A stretch of DNA of 64,000 nucleotides from Amycolatopsis coloradensis. GTDB taxonomy: Bacteria > Actinomycetota > Actinomycetes > Mycobacteriales > Pseudonocardiaceae. Location of the stretch: positions 137,917-201,916 of the forward strand of contig NZ_MQUQ01000003.1 of assembly GCF_001953865.1 (NCBI RefSeq). The letters are read 5' to 3'. The notes beneath the pieces are model-generated. The model was not told the origin of the DNA, searched no databases, and worked only from the letters and a program-made list of their open reading frames with translations. The position numbers were made by a program, and so were the translations under genes. How positions within the stretch are numbered: position 1 is the first letter of the stretch; each line of letters opens with the position of its first letter. Below are positions 45,697-55,008 of the stretch, piece by piece.

Positions 45697-46191
45697 TCAG
45701 CTTTCGGCGTGCAGCAGCGCGTCGAGACGGCGGGCGTCGGCGGTTTCGGCGACCGGGAAGGTCATCGTGTCGTCGTCGGCCAGTGTCACGGTGCCGCTGA
45801 GCAGTCCGGATCCCTCCGGCGCGTGCCCTGGGTTGGCGCCCTTCTCGACGATGCGGTTGTCCGCGTCGACGAAGATGACCCGCGGCCGGAACGCGGCCGC
45901 CTCGGCGTTCTCCATCTGCGCGTACGAAATCAGGATCACCAGATCCCCGGGGTGCACCAGATGCGCCGCGGCGCCGTTGATGCCGAGCACCCCGCTGCCG
46001 CGTTCGCCCGCGATCACGTAGGTCTCGAGCCGTGCGCCGTTGGTGACGTCCACAATGGACACCTGCTCGCCCGGCAGCAGATCCGCCGCGTCCATCAGGT
46101 CTTCGTCGACGGTCACCGATCCGACGTAGTGGAGATCGGCCTGGGTGACCGTCGCCCGATGGATCTTCGATTTCAGCATGGTTCGGTACAT
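45697..46191 (-). CDS. panD: Aspartate 1-decarboxylase
   Basis: Pyruvoyl enzyme making beta-alanine for pantothenate; 164 residues. The self-processing site Gly24-Ser25 is in HYVGSVTVD, and the [15 protein letters not shown] block is conserved. M. tuberculosis PanD has Cys at position 17 where this protein has Gln. The C-terminal tail is about 25 residues longer than in M. tuberculosis. Position 12 bases after panC confirms the assignment. Confidence 0.95.
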   Translation of the reverse strand: MYRTMLKSKIHRATVTQADLHYVGSVTVDEDLMDAADLLPGEQVSIVDVTNGARLETYVIAGERGSGVLGINGAAAHLVHPGDLVILISYAQMENAEAAAFRPRVIFVDADNRIVEKGANPGHAPEGSGLLSGTVTLADDDTMTFPVAETADARRLDALLHAES

Positions 46192-46203
46192 CGTGGACTC
46201 TCC

Positions 46204-47112
46204 CTATTCCCCTGCGTCCAGCGCGTGTTCCGGATGGTCCGCGGCGGCGCCGAGCACCACGCCGACGTTGTCGATCAGCCGGGTACTCCCCACCCTGGCC
46301 GCGATCAGCAACCGCGCTTCACCGTCGACGGGCGCGGGCCCGAGGTCGGTTCCCCTCAACTCCAGATAATCGATCTCGACCGCGGGCCGCGCGGCGAGGG
46401 TCTGCCTGGCGGTCGCCAGCACGGCGTCCGCGCCGTCGCGCCCGACGAAGGCACCCGCGGTGAGCGCCGCCGACAACACGATCGCGTCCTCGCGCTGTTC
46501 AGGAGTCAGGTAGACGTTGCGCGAGGACAACGCCAGCCCGTCACGTTCCCTGACCGTCGGCACCCCGATGACCCGGGTGTCGAAGTTCAGGTCCCGCACC
46601 ATTTTCTTGATCAGCACCAGCTGCTGATAGTCCTTCTCCCCGAAGAAGGCGTAGTCCGGCCGCACGATGTTGAACAGTTTCGCCACCACGGTCAGCACGC
46701 CGGCGAAATGCCCCGGCCGCACCGCCCCTTCGAGCTCGTCGCCGAGCGGGCCGGGGCGCACCGTGACGGCGGCCCCTTCGGGGTACAGGTCCGACGCCTT
46801 GGGCAGGAAGCCCAGTTCGACGCCGTCCTCCTTCAGCACCTCGAGATCCTTGTCCAGCGGACGCGGGTACGCCTCGAAGTCCTCGCCTTCCCCGAATTGC
46901 AGGGGGTTCACGAAGATCGACGTCGCGACGACGGTGTTCGGCAGCCGCCTCGCCCGGCGGATCAGCTCACGATGCCCCGCGTGCAGGGCGCCCATGGTGG
47001 GCACCAGCGCGACCTTGCGGCCGACCCCGTGCAGGGCACGCGTCACCTGGCTCACCTGCTCCGGCGGCTGGAAGGTGTGCAGCGTGCCTCGGGCGAATTT
47101 GGGTGTGGTCAC
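46204..47112 (-). CDS. panC: Pantothenate synthetase (pantoate-beta-alanine ligase)
   Basis: Joins pantoate and beta-alanine using ATP; 302 residues. Nucleotidyltransferase motifs: MGALHAGH (HxGH-type), FGEKDYQQLVLIKKM and RERDGLALSSRN (KMSKS-type). GTG 47112 overlaps the preceding stop as GTGA, so it is translationally coupled to the DUF2520 gene. Confidence 0.95.
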   Translation of the reverse strand: MTTPKFARGTLHTFQPPEQVSQVTRALHGVGRKVALVPTMGALHAGHRELIRRARRLPNTVVATSIFVNPLQFGEGEDFEAYPRPLDKDLEVLKEDGVELGFLPKASDLYPEGAAVTVRPGPLGDELEGAVRPGHFAGVLTVVAKLFNIVRPDYAFFGEKDYQQLVLIKKMVRDLNFDTRVIGVPTVRERDGLALSSRNVYLTPEQREDAIVLSAALTAGAFVGRDGADAVLATARQTLAARPAVEIDYLELRGTDLGPAPVDGEARLLIAARVGSTRLIDNVGVVLGAAADHPEHALDAGE

Positions 47113-48032
47113 TGGTTTTGCTGCCCTTCGGCGGGGTCTGCTGGATCTGCGGGTTCACTGAGGAGTTCGGTGAGCTCGGCGGCGGCCGAGGCGTCCAGGA
47201 GCCCGGCGGCGTCGCCGCGCGCCAGCGTGCGCTTGGCCAGCGCGCGATAGCTCGGGGCGATGTCGGGGCCACGTTCGGCCAGCACCGCGAGATGCTTACG
47301 CACGGTGCCGAGATCACCACGGGCCACCGGCCCGGTCAGCGCCCGGTCCCCGTGTCGCAGAACATTATCCAACGCCGCCGACAACAACGGAGCCACCAGG
47401 CGTTCGGGCTGGGCGATTCCCGCTTCCCGCAACAGTTCCGCGCAGTCGGCGACCAGTGTCATCAGGTGGTTCGCGCCATGCGCCAACGCCGCGTGATAAA
47501 GCGCTCGCGCTTCGTCAGGGACCCGGACGGGCTCCGCGCCCATCTCCACGGTCAGCGCCTCGCCGACGTTCCACGCCGCTTCGTCACCCTCTGCGGCGGT
47601 GACGCCGACGCTGCACGTGGCCAGCCTGTCGAGGTCCTCCTCGCGGCCGGTGAAGGTCATCACGGGGTGCAGGGCCAGCGGCAGGGCCCCGGCCTCGGCG
47701 GCGGGCGCGAGGACGTCGATACCGTGCGACCCGGAGGTGTGCACCACGATCTGGCCCGGCCTCAGTGACCCTGTCGCGACGAAACCACGCACCATCCCGG
47801 CGAGCGCGTCGTCGGGCAGCGCCAGCAGGACGAGGTCGGCGCGGCGGGCGACCTCGTCGGGCGGCAGGAGGGGCACGTCGGGGAGCAGGAGCTCCGCCCG
47901 GCGTACCGAAGCGTTGGAAAGGCCGGAAGCCCCTACGACGGTGTGACCGGCCCTCGCCAACGCGGCGCCGACGACACTGCCGACCCGGCCCGCGGAGACG
48001 ACTCCCACGGCCAGGCGAGCGGGCCTCATCAT
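47109..48032 (-). CDS. Rossmann-fold DUF2520 oxidoreductase-like protein (Rv3603c-like)
   Basis: NAD(P)-binding protein of 307 residues. The N-terminal Rossmann motif is GVVSAGRVGSVVGAALARAG, followed by LVLLALPDDALA and HTSGSHGIDVL. A helical DUF2520 domain makes up the C-terminal half. The fold resembles 6-phosphogluconate/ketopantoate-reductase-like dehydrogenases. Its stop overlaps panC, so it may supply pantoate (ketopantoate reductase) or otherwise serve the pathway; this is inferred from context, not shown. Confidence 0.83.
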   Translation of the reverse strand: MMRPARLAVGVVSAGRVGSVVGAALARAGHTVVGASGLSNASVRRAELLLPDVPLLPPDEVARRADLVLLALPDDALAGMVRGFVATGSLRPGQIVVHTSGSHGIDVLAPAAEAGALPLALHPVMTFTGREEDLDRLATCSVGVTAAEGDEAAWNVGEALTVEMGAEPVRVPDEARALYHAALAHGANHLMTLVADCAELLREAGIAQPERLVAPLLSAALDNVLRHGDRALTGPVARGDLGTVRKHLAVLAERGPDIAPSYRALAKRTLARGDAAGLLDASAAAELTELLSEPADPADPAEGQQNQ

Positions 48033-48179
48033 GGCGTGCGCCAGTGGACGCTCATGGTCGAAAACTCCTCAACTCGTTCCAGTCCCGCTCTGCGGTCGCG
48101 GGTACCGGACGACGGCGCGAGGGTAACCCTCCGGCCCGCGTCCGAACCGGCCCTCGTGACCAGCTTCACCTGATACGGG

Positions 48180-49349
48180 TCACCCGCGTGGAGCACCGTC
48201 CGCCAGCCTCACCGCGTCGGCCCGCGACGTCTTGAGCACTCGCAGCAGTTCACGCTGCCGCTGTTTGCCCTCGTCGGTGAGCTTCGGACCACGCCGCAGG
48301 AACGCCAGCTCGGTCACGCTGGCCTGGTAGCGGCCGACGGCCTTCGCCGCGTCGCGGCCCGACTGCTTCCGCGCCTGTTTCCGCCACGACCGCCGTCCGG
48401 ACAGGCTGGCCAGCAGCGGCACCTCGGACGGGGCGATCCAGCGTGCGTCGACCATCATCGGCAGCGCGGCCGCGACGATCCGCTGCTCGCGGCGCCGCTG
48501 CATGACCACCACCGAGAACACCCCGATGAACAGCGGCACCATGATCAGGAAGTAGACGTTCAGGAAGGTCTTGGCGCCACCGAGCAGCGCGGCGCCGTTC
48601 CACAGCGCGTGCAGCAGCACGGCGACGACGTAACCGCCGATCGGCGCCAGGATCCTCAGCGCGCGGATCTTGCTGCTCGCGGCGACGCCGAGCCCGATCC
48701 CGGTCATCACGGCGAACAGCGGATGCGTGAACGGCGAGAGCACACCGCGCAGGAAGAACGCGGCGAGGACGCCGGCGCTCGTGCCGTCGCCGAACCCGTT
48801 CTCGGCGAACGCGCGGCCGAAGTAGTAGATGTTCTCGGTGAACGCGAACCCGGCCGCGGTGAACCCGGCGTAGACGATGCCGTCCACGACGCCGTCGAAC
48901 TCGATCGGACGGCGCCACCACAGCAACAGGATGAAGGCGGCCTTCGCGGCTTCTTCGACCAGCGGCGCGGAGACCAGGCCACTGATCTTGCCGCCGCCCC
49001 CACTGCCGAGCAGCAGGTCACCGACGGCCTCGGCGCCACTGTTGAGCAGCAGGGCGATGATCGTCGCGACGCACGCGCCCCAGACGAACGACAGCAGGAG
49101 GAGCTTCGGCGGTTCCGGTTCCCAGCGGTCGACCCACAGGAACGCGGTGACCACCACGCCGACCGGGACGAGCGCCGCGAGCACACCGATCGTCACCGCG
49201 GGCAGGCCGACCTTCTCGGTCACCGTGCCGAAGACGAACAACCCGCACAGCGCGACGGCGATCAGTCCGAGCACCGGCAGCAGCACGGTGATCGACCGGG
49301 ACCGGCGGGCCCGGCCGAGGCCGGGCTCCGGGGAGGAAGGCTCGCTCAC
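48180..49349 (-). CDS. PrsW-family intramembrane metalloprotease
   Basis: Polytopic protein of 389 residues with about eight membrane segments. PrsW motifs are present: PLVEEAAKA (EExxK), GFAFTENIYY (FxxxE), SPFTHPLF and LLHALWN. PrsW proteins cleave anti-sigma factors within or near the membrane. No sigma or anti-sigma pair is adjacent. A soluble C-terminal region of about 110 residues, rich in Arg/Lys, follows the membrane domain. It starts at GTG 49349, and 147 bases without clear signals separate its end from the DUF2520 gene. Confidence 0.85.
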   Translation of the reverse strand: MSEPSSPEPGLGRARRSRSITVLLPVLGLIAVALCGLFVFGTVTEKVGLPAVTIGVLAALVPVGVVVTAFLWVDRWEPEPPKLLLLSFVWGACVATIIALLLNSGAEAVGDLLLGSGGGGKISGLVSAPLVEEAAKAAFILLLWWRRPIEFDGVVDGIVYAGFTAAGFAFTENIYYFGRAFAENGFGDGTSAGVLAAFFLRGVLSPFTHPLFAVMTGIGLGVAASSKIRALRILAPIGGYVVAVLLHALWNGAALLGGAKTFLNVYFLIMVPLFIGVFSVVVMQRRREQRIVAAALPMMVDARWIAPSEVPLLASLSGRRSWRKQARKQSGRDAAKAVGRYQASVTELAFLRRGPKLTDEGKQRQRELLRVLKTSRADAVRLADGAPRG

Positions 49350-49377
49350 AGCGGGTCACCCTACCGTCGGTATGCGC

Positions 49378-51426
49378 TCAGTCCTCCGCACGCCGCCTAC
49401 GCCGCGGAGTGGACTCGTTCGCGCCGTTGGCGGCGAGCAGGTCCATCACCGAACGGCCGGAAGCGTGGGAACCGGCGTCAGGGGTCTCCGGACGGCTGTG
49501 CGACGACCCGTTGCGGGACGGCGCCTCGTCCTCCGGCTTCGCTCTCTTGCCGCCGTGACGGCCACCCGAGGATTCGGTGCTCTGCCAGGCCGGGGGCTCG
49601 CCGTCCGGACGGCGGCGACGGCCACCACCGGTGGGCTCCGGGACCTGGGGAACGGGGGTGAGCGAGACCGAGGAGTCGTCCGACGCCCGGCGACGACGGC
49701 CGCCGGACCGGTTCTGCGTCACGCGAAGTTCCTCGGGCAGCGTCGGGTTGACCGCGGGCGGCTCCTCGGCGCCGCCACTGTGCCGCGACGGCGTCTCGGC
49801 GGCCGGACGGCGCACCGGTTCGGGCTCCGGCGGCCGCACGGGCTCGGCCACGACCGGGATCGACAGCGGCGTCGGGGGCTCCGGGTCACGACGAGGCGGC
49901 GAACCGGCGGGCTGGGGACGCTGCTGGGAGCCGGCGGGCTGGGGGCTGGCGGGCTGGGGCTTCGAAGGCGGCGCGGGCCGCAGCCGGTCCTGGAAGTCGT
50001 CCTTCCTGGGGAACGCGGCGCTCAGATCGGAGACCGGGCGCTCCTGCGTCCACGACGGCTTCCACTCGCCGGTGGCCTCCATCGGCTCCGGGGTGGGCTT
50101 GTTCGCGGGCGGCGGCGTGCCACCGGCCGGACGAGGCCGGTCGACCGGCTTCATTCCGGGCCGGGTCAGGCCGAGTTCGCGGTTCGGCCGGGGACGGTCG
50201 GGCTCGACCTTCTTCACCGGCTTCGCCTGCGCGGCGGGCTTCACCGGCGGCGCCTGTTTGCGGGTCTGCTCCTCCGGCCGCGGGGCGGAAGGACGCTGCG
50301 CGGTGCCGGCGTCGAGACGCTGCTGCAACGACGGCTGCTGCTGCGGACGGCGCTGGGGTTCTTGACGCTGGGGTTCCTGACGCTGGGCCTCGGAACGCTG
50401 GGCCTCGGGACGCTGGGGGTCCGGGCGCTGGGGCTGCCGGGCGACGGTGGGCATCGACGGCTGCGAGACCTCGGCGCGCGAGACACCCGGCATGGACGGG
50501 CGGGACACCTCGGCCGGGGTCACCGGCGGCGGGGTCTTGCGTTTGGCGTCGACCTTCGGCATCGGCCGGGAGACCTCGGCGGGCGACATGCCGGGGTTGG
50601 ACAACTCGAGCCGCTCGCGACGGGCGGCTTCGGCGGCGAGTGCCTCGGCCGCCTTCGACGCGCGGGCGTCCGCCTTGCGCATGCTGCGGCGAGTCGATTC
50701 GTCGACCGGCTTCGGCCGGGGCACCTGATTGTTCTGGCCGTAACCGTTGGTGCCATTGACCTGACCGTTCGACGGCTTGCGACGCGCGGCGGCCGGGGCG
50801 CCGTTCCGCGCGGACGCGGGTTCGAGGACGCGGTCGATCAACTCGGTCGGGCGTTCCCGGCCGTGGTCGCGCTCGTCGACGTCGATCGTGGTGCTCTTGG
50901 CGGCCATCAGCTGGGGTTTGCCGTTGCCGTTCTCGGACCCCGCGCTCATCAGCTGCTTGTTGTCGAGGGACCGCATCCGGGTGGCCTGCGCGGTGAGCGC
51001 GACGCGTTCGAGGAGAACCTCGCCGCCACCGAAGAGCGATTGGAGGCTCTCGCGCAGAGCGCTCACCTCGGCTCTGAGCGCTTCGAGTTCGTCCTGCGAG
51101 CGGGTCTCGGCGGCCTGCCGGGTCTCCGCTTCCATCTCCAGCTCGAACTCGCGGCGGGCGGCGATCTCGCGTTCCAGCTCCAGCTCGTAGACGGCCTGCG
51201 CCTCGGCGACGGCGTCCTCGCTCTGTGACACGTTTTTGCGGTAGCGGACCGCCAGGAACGCACCGATCAAAGCGGCCCACAGCGCCGCGACGATCCCCAG
51301 CCGCAAGTAGCGGAGGTCGTCGGAAAGCACCAATGCGAGAGTCGCGCCGACGGCGAGAACCAAGCCGACGACAAGCCACGGCCTACCCGCAAGGCGGCCG
51401 CGCGAGTCGTCACCCACCCCGGTCAT
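49378..51426 (-). CDS. Rv3604c-like membrane protein with long Pro-rich tail
   Basis: Protein of about 682 residues. Two membrane helices lie at the N-terminus (WLVVGLVLAVGATLALVL and LGIVAALWAALIGAFLAV), followed by a coiled-coil stretch (AEAQAVYELELEREIAARRE) and a disordered Pro/Arg/Gln-rich tail of roughly 450 residues. Position next to a DUF3180 gene and folK matches Rv3604c of M. tuberculosis, a transmembrane protein rich in Ala, Arg and Pro. Function is unknown; a scaffold at the membrane is plausible. The tail contains short self-similar repeats (SRPSMPGVSRAEVSQPSMP). Confidence 0.8.
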   Translation of the reverse strand: MTGVGDDSRGRLAGRPWLVVGLVLAVGATLALVLSDDLRYLRLGIVAALWAALIGAFLAVRYRKNVSQSEDAVAEAQAVYELELEREIAARREFELEMEAETRQAAETRSQDELEALRAEVSALRESLQSLFGGGEVLLERVALTAQATRMRSLDNKQLMSAGSENGNGKPQLMAAKSTTIDVDERDHGRERPTELIDRVLEPASARNGAPAAARRKPSNGQVNGTNGYGQNNQVPRPKPVDESTRRSMRKADARASKAAEALAAEAARRERLELSNPGMSPAEVSRPMPKVDAKRKTPPPVTPAEVSRPSMPGVSRAEVSQPSMPTVARQPQRPDPQRPEAQRSEAQRQEPQRQEPQRRPQQQPSLQQRLDAGTAQRPSAPRPEEQTRKQAPPVKPAAQAKPVKKVEPDRPRPNRELGLTRPGMKPVDRPRPAGGTPPPANKPTPEPMEATGEWKPSWTQERPVSDLSAAFPRKDDFQDRLRPAPPSKPQPASPQPAGSQQRPQPAGSPPRRDPEPPTPLSIPVVAEPVRPPEPEPVRRPAAETPSRHSGGAEEPPAVNPTLPEELRVTQNRSGGRRRRASDDSSVSLTPVPQVPEPTGGGRRRRPDGEPPAWQSTESSGGRHGGKRAKPEDEAPSRNGSSHSRPETPDAGSHASGRSVMDLLAANGANESTPRRRRRAED

Positions 51427-51495
51427 GCCCAACACCGTACCTTCTAGTAATCCGAACGAGACCTAGTCGGTACTTCGAGCGGTGGCTCCCGAGCG

Positions 51496-51957
51496 TTAAC
51501 CGGTCGGCTCCGGATCGCGCTCCCGATCGCCGCCTTCGGGGGTCCGGCAGCAGTGTTCGAGCCACAAAGCCGCAGCTACCAGCGCCACCGAGCTGACGAT
51601 CCCGACCATCGCCGAACGGAGATCGCCGCTCGCCGCGAGGAGTTCGTCACGTCGCGGGAAAAGATACGCGAAAGCCGCCAGCCAGACCCCCGTCATGACG
51701 GATCCGGCCAGTGACGAGGCCTTCGCGAGGGCCACCGATCGGGCGACGGAAATCGCGGCGAGCACCCGGCCCTCCCGGATCCGCGAACGGATGATGAAGG
51801 CGAGCACGGTCTGGCAGAGCGCGAGGACGAACAGGGTGATTCCGGCGAAGAGCGGAAGCGCGGGCATGGATCCGTACGCGACCTGGAAGAGCAGGTAGGC
51901 CAGGACCAAACCCAGGAGGCCGGCCACCGCCAGCTCGCGTGGCCGGGTGAAGCGCAT
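51496..51957 (-). CDS. DUF3180 membrane protein (Rv3605c-like)
   Basis: Small integral membrane protein of 153 residues with four hydrophobic segments: LAVAGLLGLVLAYLLF, LFAGITLFVLALCQTV, SVMTGVWLAAFAYLF and IVSSVALVAAALWLE. DUF3180 proteins occur next to folK in actinomycetes, but their role is not known. ATG 51957 is the start. It is followed after 69 bases by the Rv3604c-like gene. Confidence 0.82.
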   Translation of the reverse strand: MRFTRPRELAVAGLLGLVLAYLLFQVAYGSMPALPLFAGITLFVLALCQTVLAFIIRSRIREGRVLAAISVARSVALAKASSLAGSVMTGVWLAAFAYLFPRRDELLAASGDLRSAMVGIVSSVALVAAALWLEHCCRTPEGGDRERDPEPTG

Positions 51958-51979
51958 GGCCCAACGCTACCTGGCAGGC

Positions 51980-52010
51980 TTGACTCTCCACCAACTGGAG
52001 AGTCGAACAT
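51980..52010 (+). promoter_or_regulatory. MerR-type promoter with dyad in a 19-bp spacer
   Basis: TTGACT (51980-51985) and GAACAT (52005-52010) are separated by 19 bases, as in MerR-controlled promoters. A perfect dyad, GACTCTCCA/TGGAGAGTC (51982-51990 and 51996-52004), sits between them. The predicted transcription start coincides with ATG 52018, giving a leaderless mRNA under autoregulation. Confidence 0.75.
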
Positions 52011-52017
52011 GAAGCAT

Positions 52018-52959
52018 ATGGGCACCGCCGCGGTATTCACCATCGGGGAGCTGGCCAGACGGACCGGCCTGCCGGTGAAGACCATCCGCTTCTACTCCGA
52101 CGAAGGGCTCCTGCCGCCGACGGACCGCACCGATTCCGGCTACCGCCTCTACGACGCCACCGCGATGGCGCGTCTGGAGCTGGTCCGGACGTTGCGGGAG
52201 CTCGGGCTGGGTCTCGCGGACGTGGAGCGGGCGCTGACCAGGGAAGCGACCATCGGGGACCTCGCGGTCCGGCACGTCGCGGCCCTGGACGAGCAGATCC
52301 GGCGGCTTGAGCTGCGCCGGGCGGTCCTGCGCGCGGTGGCCAAACGGGACTCACCACTGGAGGAGGTCGAACTGATGAACAAACTCGCGTCGATGTCGGA
52401 CGAAGACCGCAAACGTTTGCTCGACGAGTTCTGGGCGGACATGGTCGAAGGGCTGGAACTGGATCCGCAGTTCTACGAGCGGATGCGCTCCGCGAAGCCG
52501 GAACTGCCCGACGACCCGACACCGGAACAGCTGGAGGCCTGGATCGAGTTCGCCGAACTCGTGCAGGACGACGAGTTCCGCGCGTCCATCCGCCGGATGA
52601 GCGAGTGGCACTCGCAGCTCCGCAAGGAGGACGGCGCAGACTTCGGCGAGCAGCAGCAGCAACTGTGGATGGCTTGGAGCGAGAGGGCGTCGGAGGCGCT
52701 CGAAGCTGGCCTCGCACCGGACTCGCCTACGGGCCGGGAACTCGCCGAGACGATCTTCTCGGAGTCTTCGCGGAACGGCCGCGACGCCGGAGACCCGGTC
52801 TGGCGGAAGAAGCTGGCCGACGGGATGGCGATCAGCATGGATCCGCGGGCGGAGCGGTATTGGTTCCTGCTGGGGAAGATGAACGGCTGGCCGTCGTTCC
52901 CCTCGCAGATGCCGCAGGCCGAGTGGGTCGTCGCCGCCCTGCGCGCCTCCCTGAGGTAG
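52018..52959 (+). CDS. MerR family transcriptional regulator
   Basis: Regulator of 313 residues. The N-terminal MerR HTH reads FTIGELARRTGLPVKTIRFYSDEG, followed by the wing and a coiled-coil (AALDEQIRRLELRRAVLRAV). A helical C-terminal domain of about 190 residues, rich in Asp/Glu and Trp, probably binds an unknown ligand or protein. Start ATG 52018 is chosen because the MerR-type promoter just upstream would start transcription there; ATG 52009 lies in the -10 element. It is inserted in the opposite direction between the DUF3180 gene and folK. Confidence 0.86.
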   Translation: MGTAAVFTIGELARRTGLPVKTIRFYSDEGLLPPTDRTDSGYRLYDATAMARLELVRTLRELGLGLADVERALTREATIGDLAVRHVAALDEQIRRLELRRAVLRAVAKRDSPLEEVELMNKLASMSDEDRKRLLDEFWADMVEGLELDPQFYERMRSAKPELPDDPTPEQLEAWIEFAELVQDDEFRASIRRMSEWHSQLRKEDGADFGEQQQQLWMAWSERASEALEAGLAPDSPTGRELAETIFSESSRNGRDAGDPVWRKKLADGMAISMDPRAERYWFLLGKMNGWPSFPSQMPQAEWVVAALRASLR

Positions 52960-52984
52960 CAAGGGACCTTTGCTCTCGCCCGCC

Positions 52985-53309
52985 CCCTCTCCCGCAATTC
53001 GTCCTCTAGTTGCGATGGTTCGCGTCGCCAACTACCGCAACCAGAGGACGAAACGCGAGGGGCGGCGAGGGCTCGCGAGGCTGCCCCGGCCCGGCCCGGC
53101 CCGGGGCGGGGCGGGGCGGGGCGGGGCGGCCGGTCGTGAGTGGCGATCTCGTGAGCCACTCAAGCCGATGCCCCCAATGCCCCATTGGGGGCACCCAGCG
53201 CCCCCAAAGCCCCATTGGGGGCACCAGCCGACGACACCCACTCCGCGTTTCGTCCTCTAGTTGCGGTCGTTCGTGACACGAACTACCGCAACTAGAGGAC
53301 GAAACGCGG
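52985..53309. repeat. Second composite intergenic repeat element (inverted relative to 21517-21775)
   Basis: Order: an imperfect hairpin (about 52993-53057), a (GGGGC)5 tract (53103-53128), a 50-base conserved block containing GAGTGGCGATCTCGTGAGCC (about 53138-53160), two 30-base units at 53171-53200 and 53201-53230 that are palindromic (CCCCCAATG...CATTGGGGG), then a hairpin with 33-base arms (53243-53275, 53277-53309). Read in reverse it matches the element at 21517-21775 module by module. It fills the gap between the MerR gene and convergent folK and contains no gene. Confidence 0.8.
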
Positions 53310-53313
53310 GGGG

Positions 53314-53817
53314 TCAGGTGAGGGGGAGGGTGAGGGTGAGTGAGGTCCGGCGCACGGAGGTGACGTCGGAAGCGGGCCGGGCGGCGAGGAGGCCGGCGAC
53401 GGGGCCGTGGCCGGGGAGCACCGCGGCGGGCTCGATCTCCAGCCAGGGGATCAGCACGCTCGCGCGCTCCGGCGTGCCGGGATGAGGGAGCAGCAACTGG
53501 GGGTCGTCGGAGCGCACCCCGTCCACGGTCACGATGTCGACATCCAGCGTGCGCGGTCCCCAGCGGACCTCGCGCACGCGTTCCGCCGCCTGTTCGGCGG
53601 CCTGCCCCGCCCGCAGCCAGTCCCAGTGGTCACGCGCCGGGTCGTCGACGAGGACGACGGCGTTGAGGAAGTCCGGCTGGTCCTCGACACCCCACGCCTT
53701 CGTCTCGTAGACCGACGACACCGCGACGACCGACGGCCGGAAGGCGTCGACGGCCGACTGGAGGAACGCGAGCCGGTCCCCCAGGTTGGAACCGAGCGAC
53801 AGCAGCGCGCGGCTCAT
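53314..53817 (-). CDS. folK: 2-amino-4-hydroxy-6-hydroxymethyldihydropteridine pyrophosphokinase
   Basis: HPPK, 167 residues, transfers pyrophosphate from ATP to the pterin in folate synthesis. The family motifs [21 protein letters not shown] and [12 protein letters not shown] are intact. Its ATG overlaps the folB stop (ATGA). It is the last gene of folE-folP-folB-folK and is followed at once by the repeat element, which probably terminates the operon. Confidence 0.94.
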   Translation of the reverse strand: MSRALLSLGSNLGDRLAFLQSAVDAFRPSVVAVSSVYETKAWGVEDQPDFLNAVVLVDDPARDHWDWLRAGQAAEQAAERVREVRWGPRTLDVDIVTVDGVRSDDPQLLLPHPGTPERASVLIPWLEIEPAAVLPGHGPVAGLLAARPASDVTSVRRTSLTLTLPLT

Positions 53818-54173
53818 CGCTCCCGCCGCACCGTCACCGCGACGTCGTCGAAGTTCAGCGGGATCGGCGCGGACGGCTTGTGCACGGTCACCTCGACGGC
53901 GGTCGGCCGCTCGTCGCGCAGGACCTCGTCGGCGATCTTCCCGGCGACGCTCTCGATGAGGTCGTACGGTTCACCCGCCACGATCCCGGCGGCGAGTTCC
54001 GCGAGTTCGCCGTAGTGCAGCGTCTTGGCCAGGTCGTCGGACGCGGCGGCCGGGCCGAGGTCCAGCCATACGACGATGTCGACGGCGAACTCCTGCCCGT
54101 CGCGCTTCTCGTGGTCGAAGACCCCGTGCCTGCCGAAGACCCTCAAGCCGGTCAACGTGATCCGGTCAGACAA
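53814..54173 (-). CDS. folB: Dihydroneopterin aldolase
   Basis: Aldolase of 119 residues cleaving dihydroneopterin to hydroxymethyldihydropterin. [24 protein letters not shown] (Tyr) and [11 protein letters not shown] (catalytic Lys) are conserved. The start is TTG 54173, lying inside the end of folP (8-base overlap); the first residues [14 protein letters not shown] fit the family. Confidence 0.93.
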   Translation of the reverse strand: MSDRITLTGLRVFGRHGVFDHEKRDGQEFAVDIVVWLDLGPAAASDDLAKTLHYGELAELAAGIVAGEPYDLIESVAGKIADEVLRDERPTAVEVTVHKPSAPIPLNFDDVAVTVRRER

Positions 54174-55008
54174 CGGGACTCCCCTTTCGCCAAGCGGCCG
54201 CGACGGTCACGGCGTCGATACTCGCGCCGACCTCGTGCACCCGCACACCCCACGCACCCGCCGCGGCGGCGAGCGCGGAAACGGCCGCGGTCGCGTTCTC
54301 CCGGCCGTCCGGCGGGGCGGGCTTTCCGTCCTTTCCGGACAAAAGACGCCCGAGGAACCGTTTGCGCGAAGCACCGACGAGGATCGGGAAACCCAAGGAC
54401 AGAAAGAAATCCAGGCCGTTCAACAGCGCCCAGTCGTGCTCCGCGTTCTTCGCGAAACCGAGACCGGGGTCGAGCACGATCGCACTCTGGTCGACGCCGG
54501 CGGAGACCGCTTCGTCCACTCGGGACAGCAACTCGGAGCGGACATCCGCGACGACGTCCTCATAGGACGCCAGCGCGTTCATGTCCTTGCTGTGCCCGCG
54601 CCAGTGCATCAGCACATACGGGACACCGGTCTCGGCGGCGACCTTCGCCATGTTCGGATCGGCCAGCCCACCGGAGACATCGTTGATGACCGACGCGCCC
54701 GCCTCGACGGCGGCGAGGGCGACCTCGGCGCGGGTGGTGTCCACGGACATCGCGACACCGTCGGCCGCCAGCGACCGGATCACCGGCATGATCCGGGAAA
54801 TCTCGGTGTCGGCGTCCACTCGGGACGCACCAGGCCGTGTCGACTCCCCGCCGACGTCGATCAGATCCGCGCCGCGGGACCACATCGCGTGCGCGTGCTC
54901 CAGCGCCTGCTCGATCCCGAGGTAGCGGCCACCGTCCGAAAAGGAATCGGGGGTGACGTTGAGGATGCCCATCACCGCGCAGCGGCCGGGCTGGGGCAGG
55001 ACGGTCAT
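54166..55008 (-). CDS. folP: Dihydropteroate synthase
   Basis: TIM-barrel enzyme of 280 residues condensing the pterin with p-aminobenzoate, the sulfonamide target. Conserved: [22 protein letters not shown], and GASRKRFLG near the C-terminus. ATG 55008 overlaps the folE stop (ATGA). No changes typical of sulfonamide-resistant forms are obvious. Confidence 0.95.
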   Translation of the reverse strand: MTVLPQPGRCAVMGILNVTPDSFSDGGRYLGIEQALEHAHAMWSRGADLIDVGGESTRPGASRVDADTEISRIMPVIRSLAADGVAMSVDTTRAEVALAAVEAGASVINDVSGGLADPNMAKVAAETGVPYVLMHWRGHSKDMNALASYEDVVADVRSELLSRVDEAVSAGVDQSAIVLDPGLGFAKNAEHDWALLNGLDFFLSLGFPILVGASRKRFLGRLLSGKDGKPAPPDGRENATAAVSALAAAAGAWGVRVHEVGASIDAVTVAAAWRKGSPVV

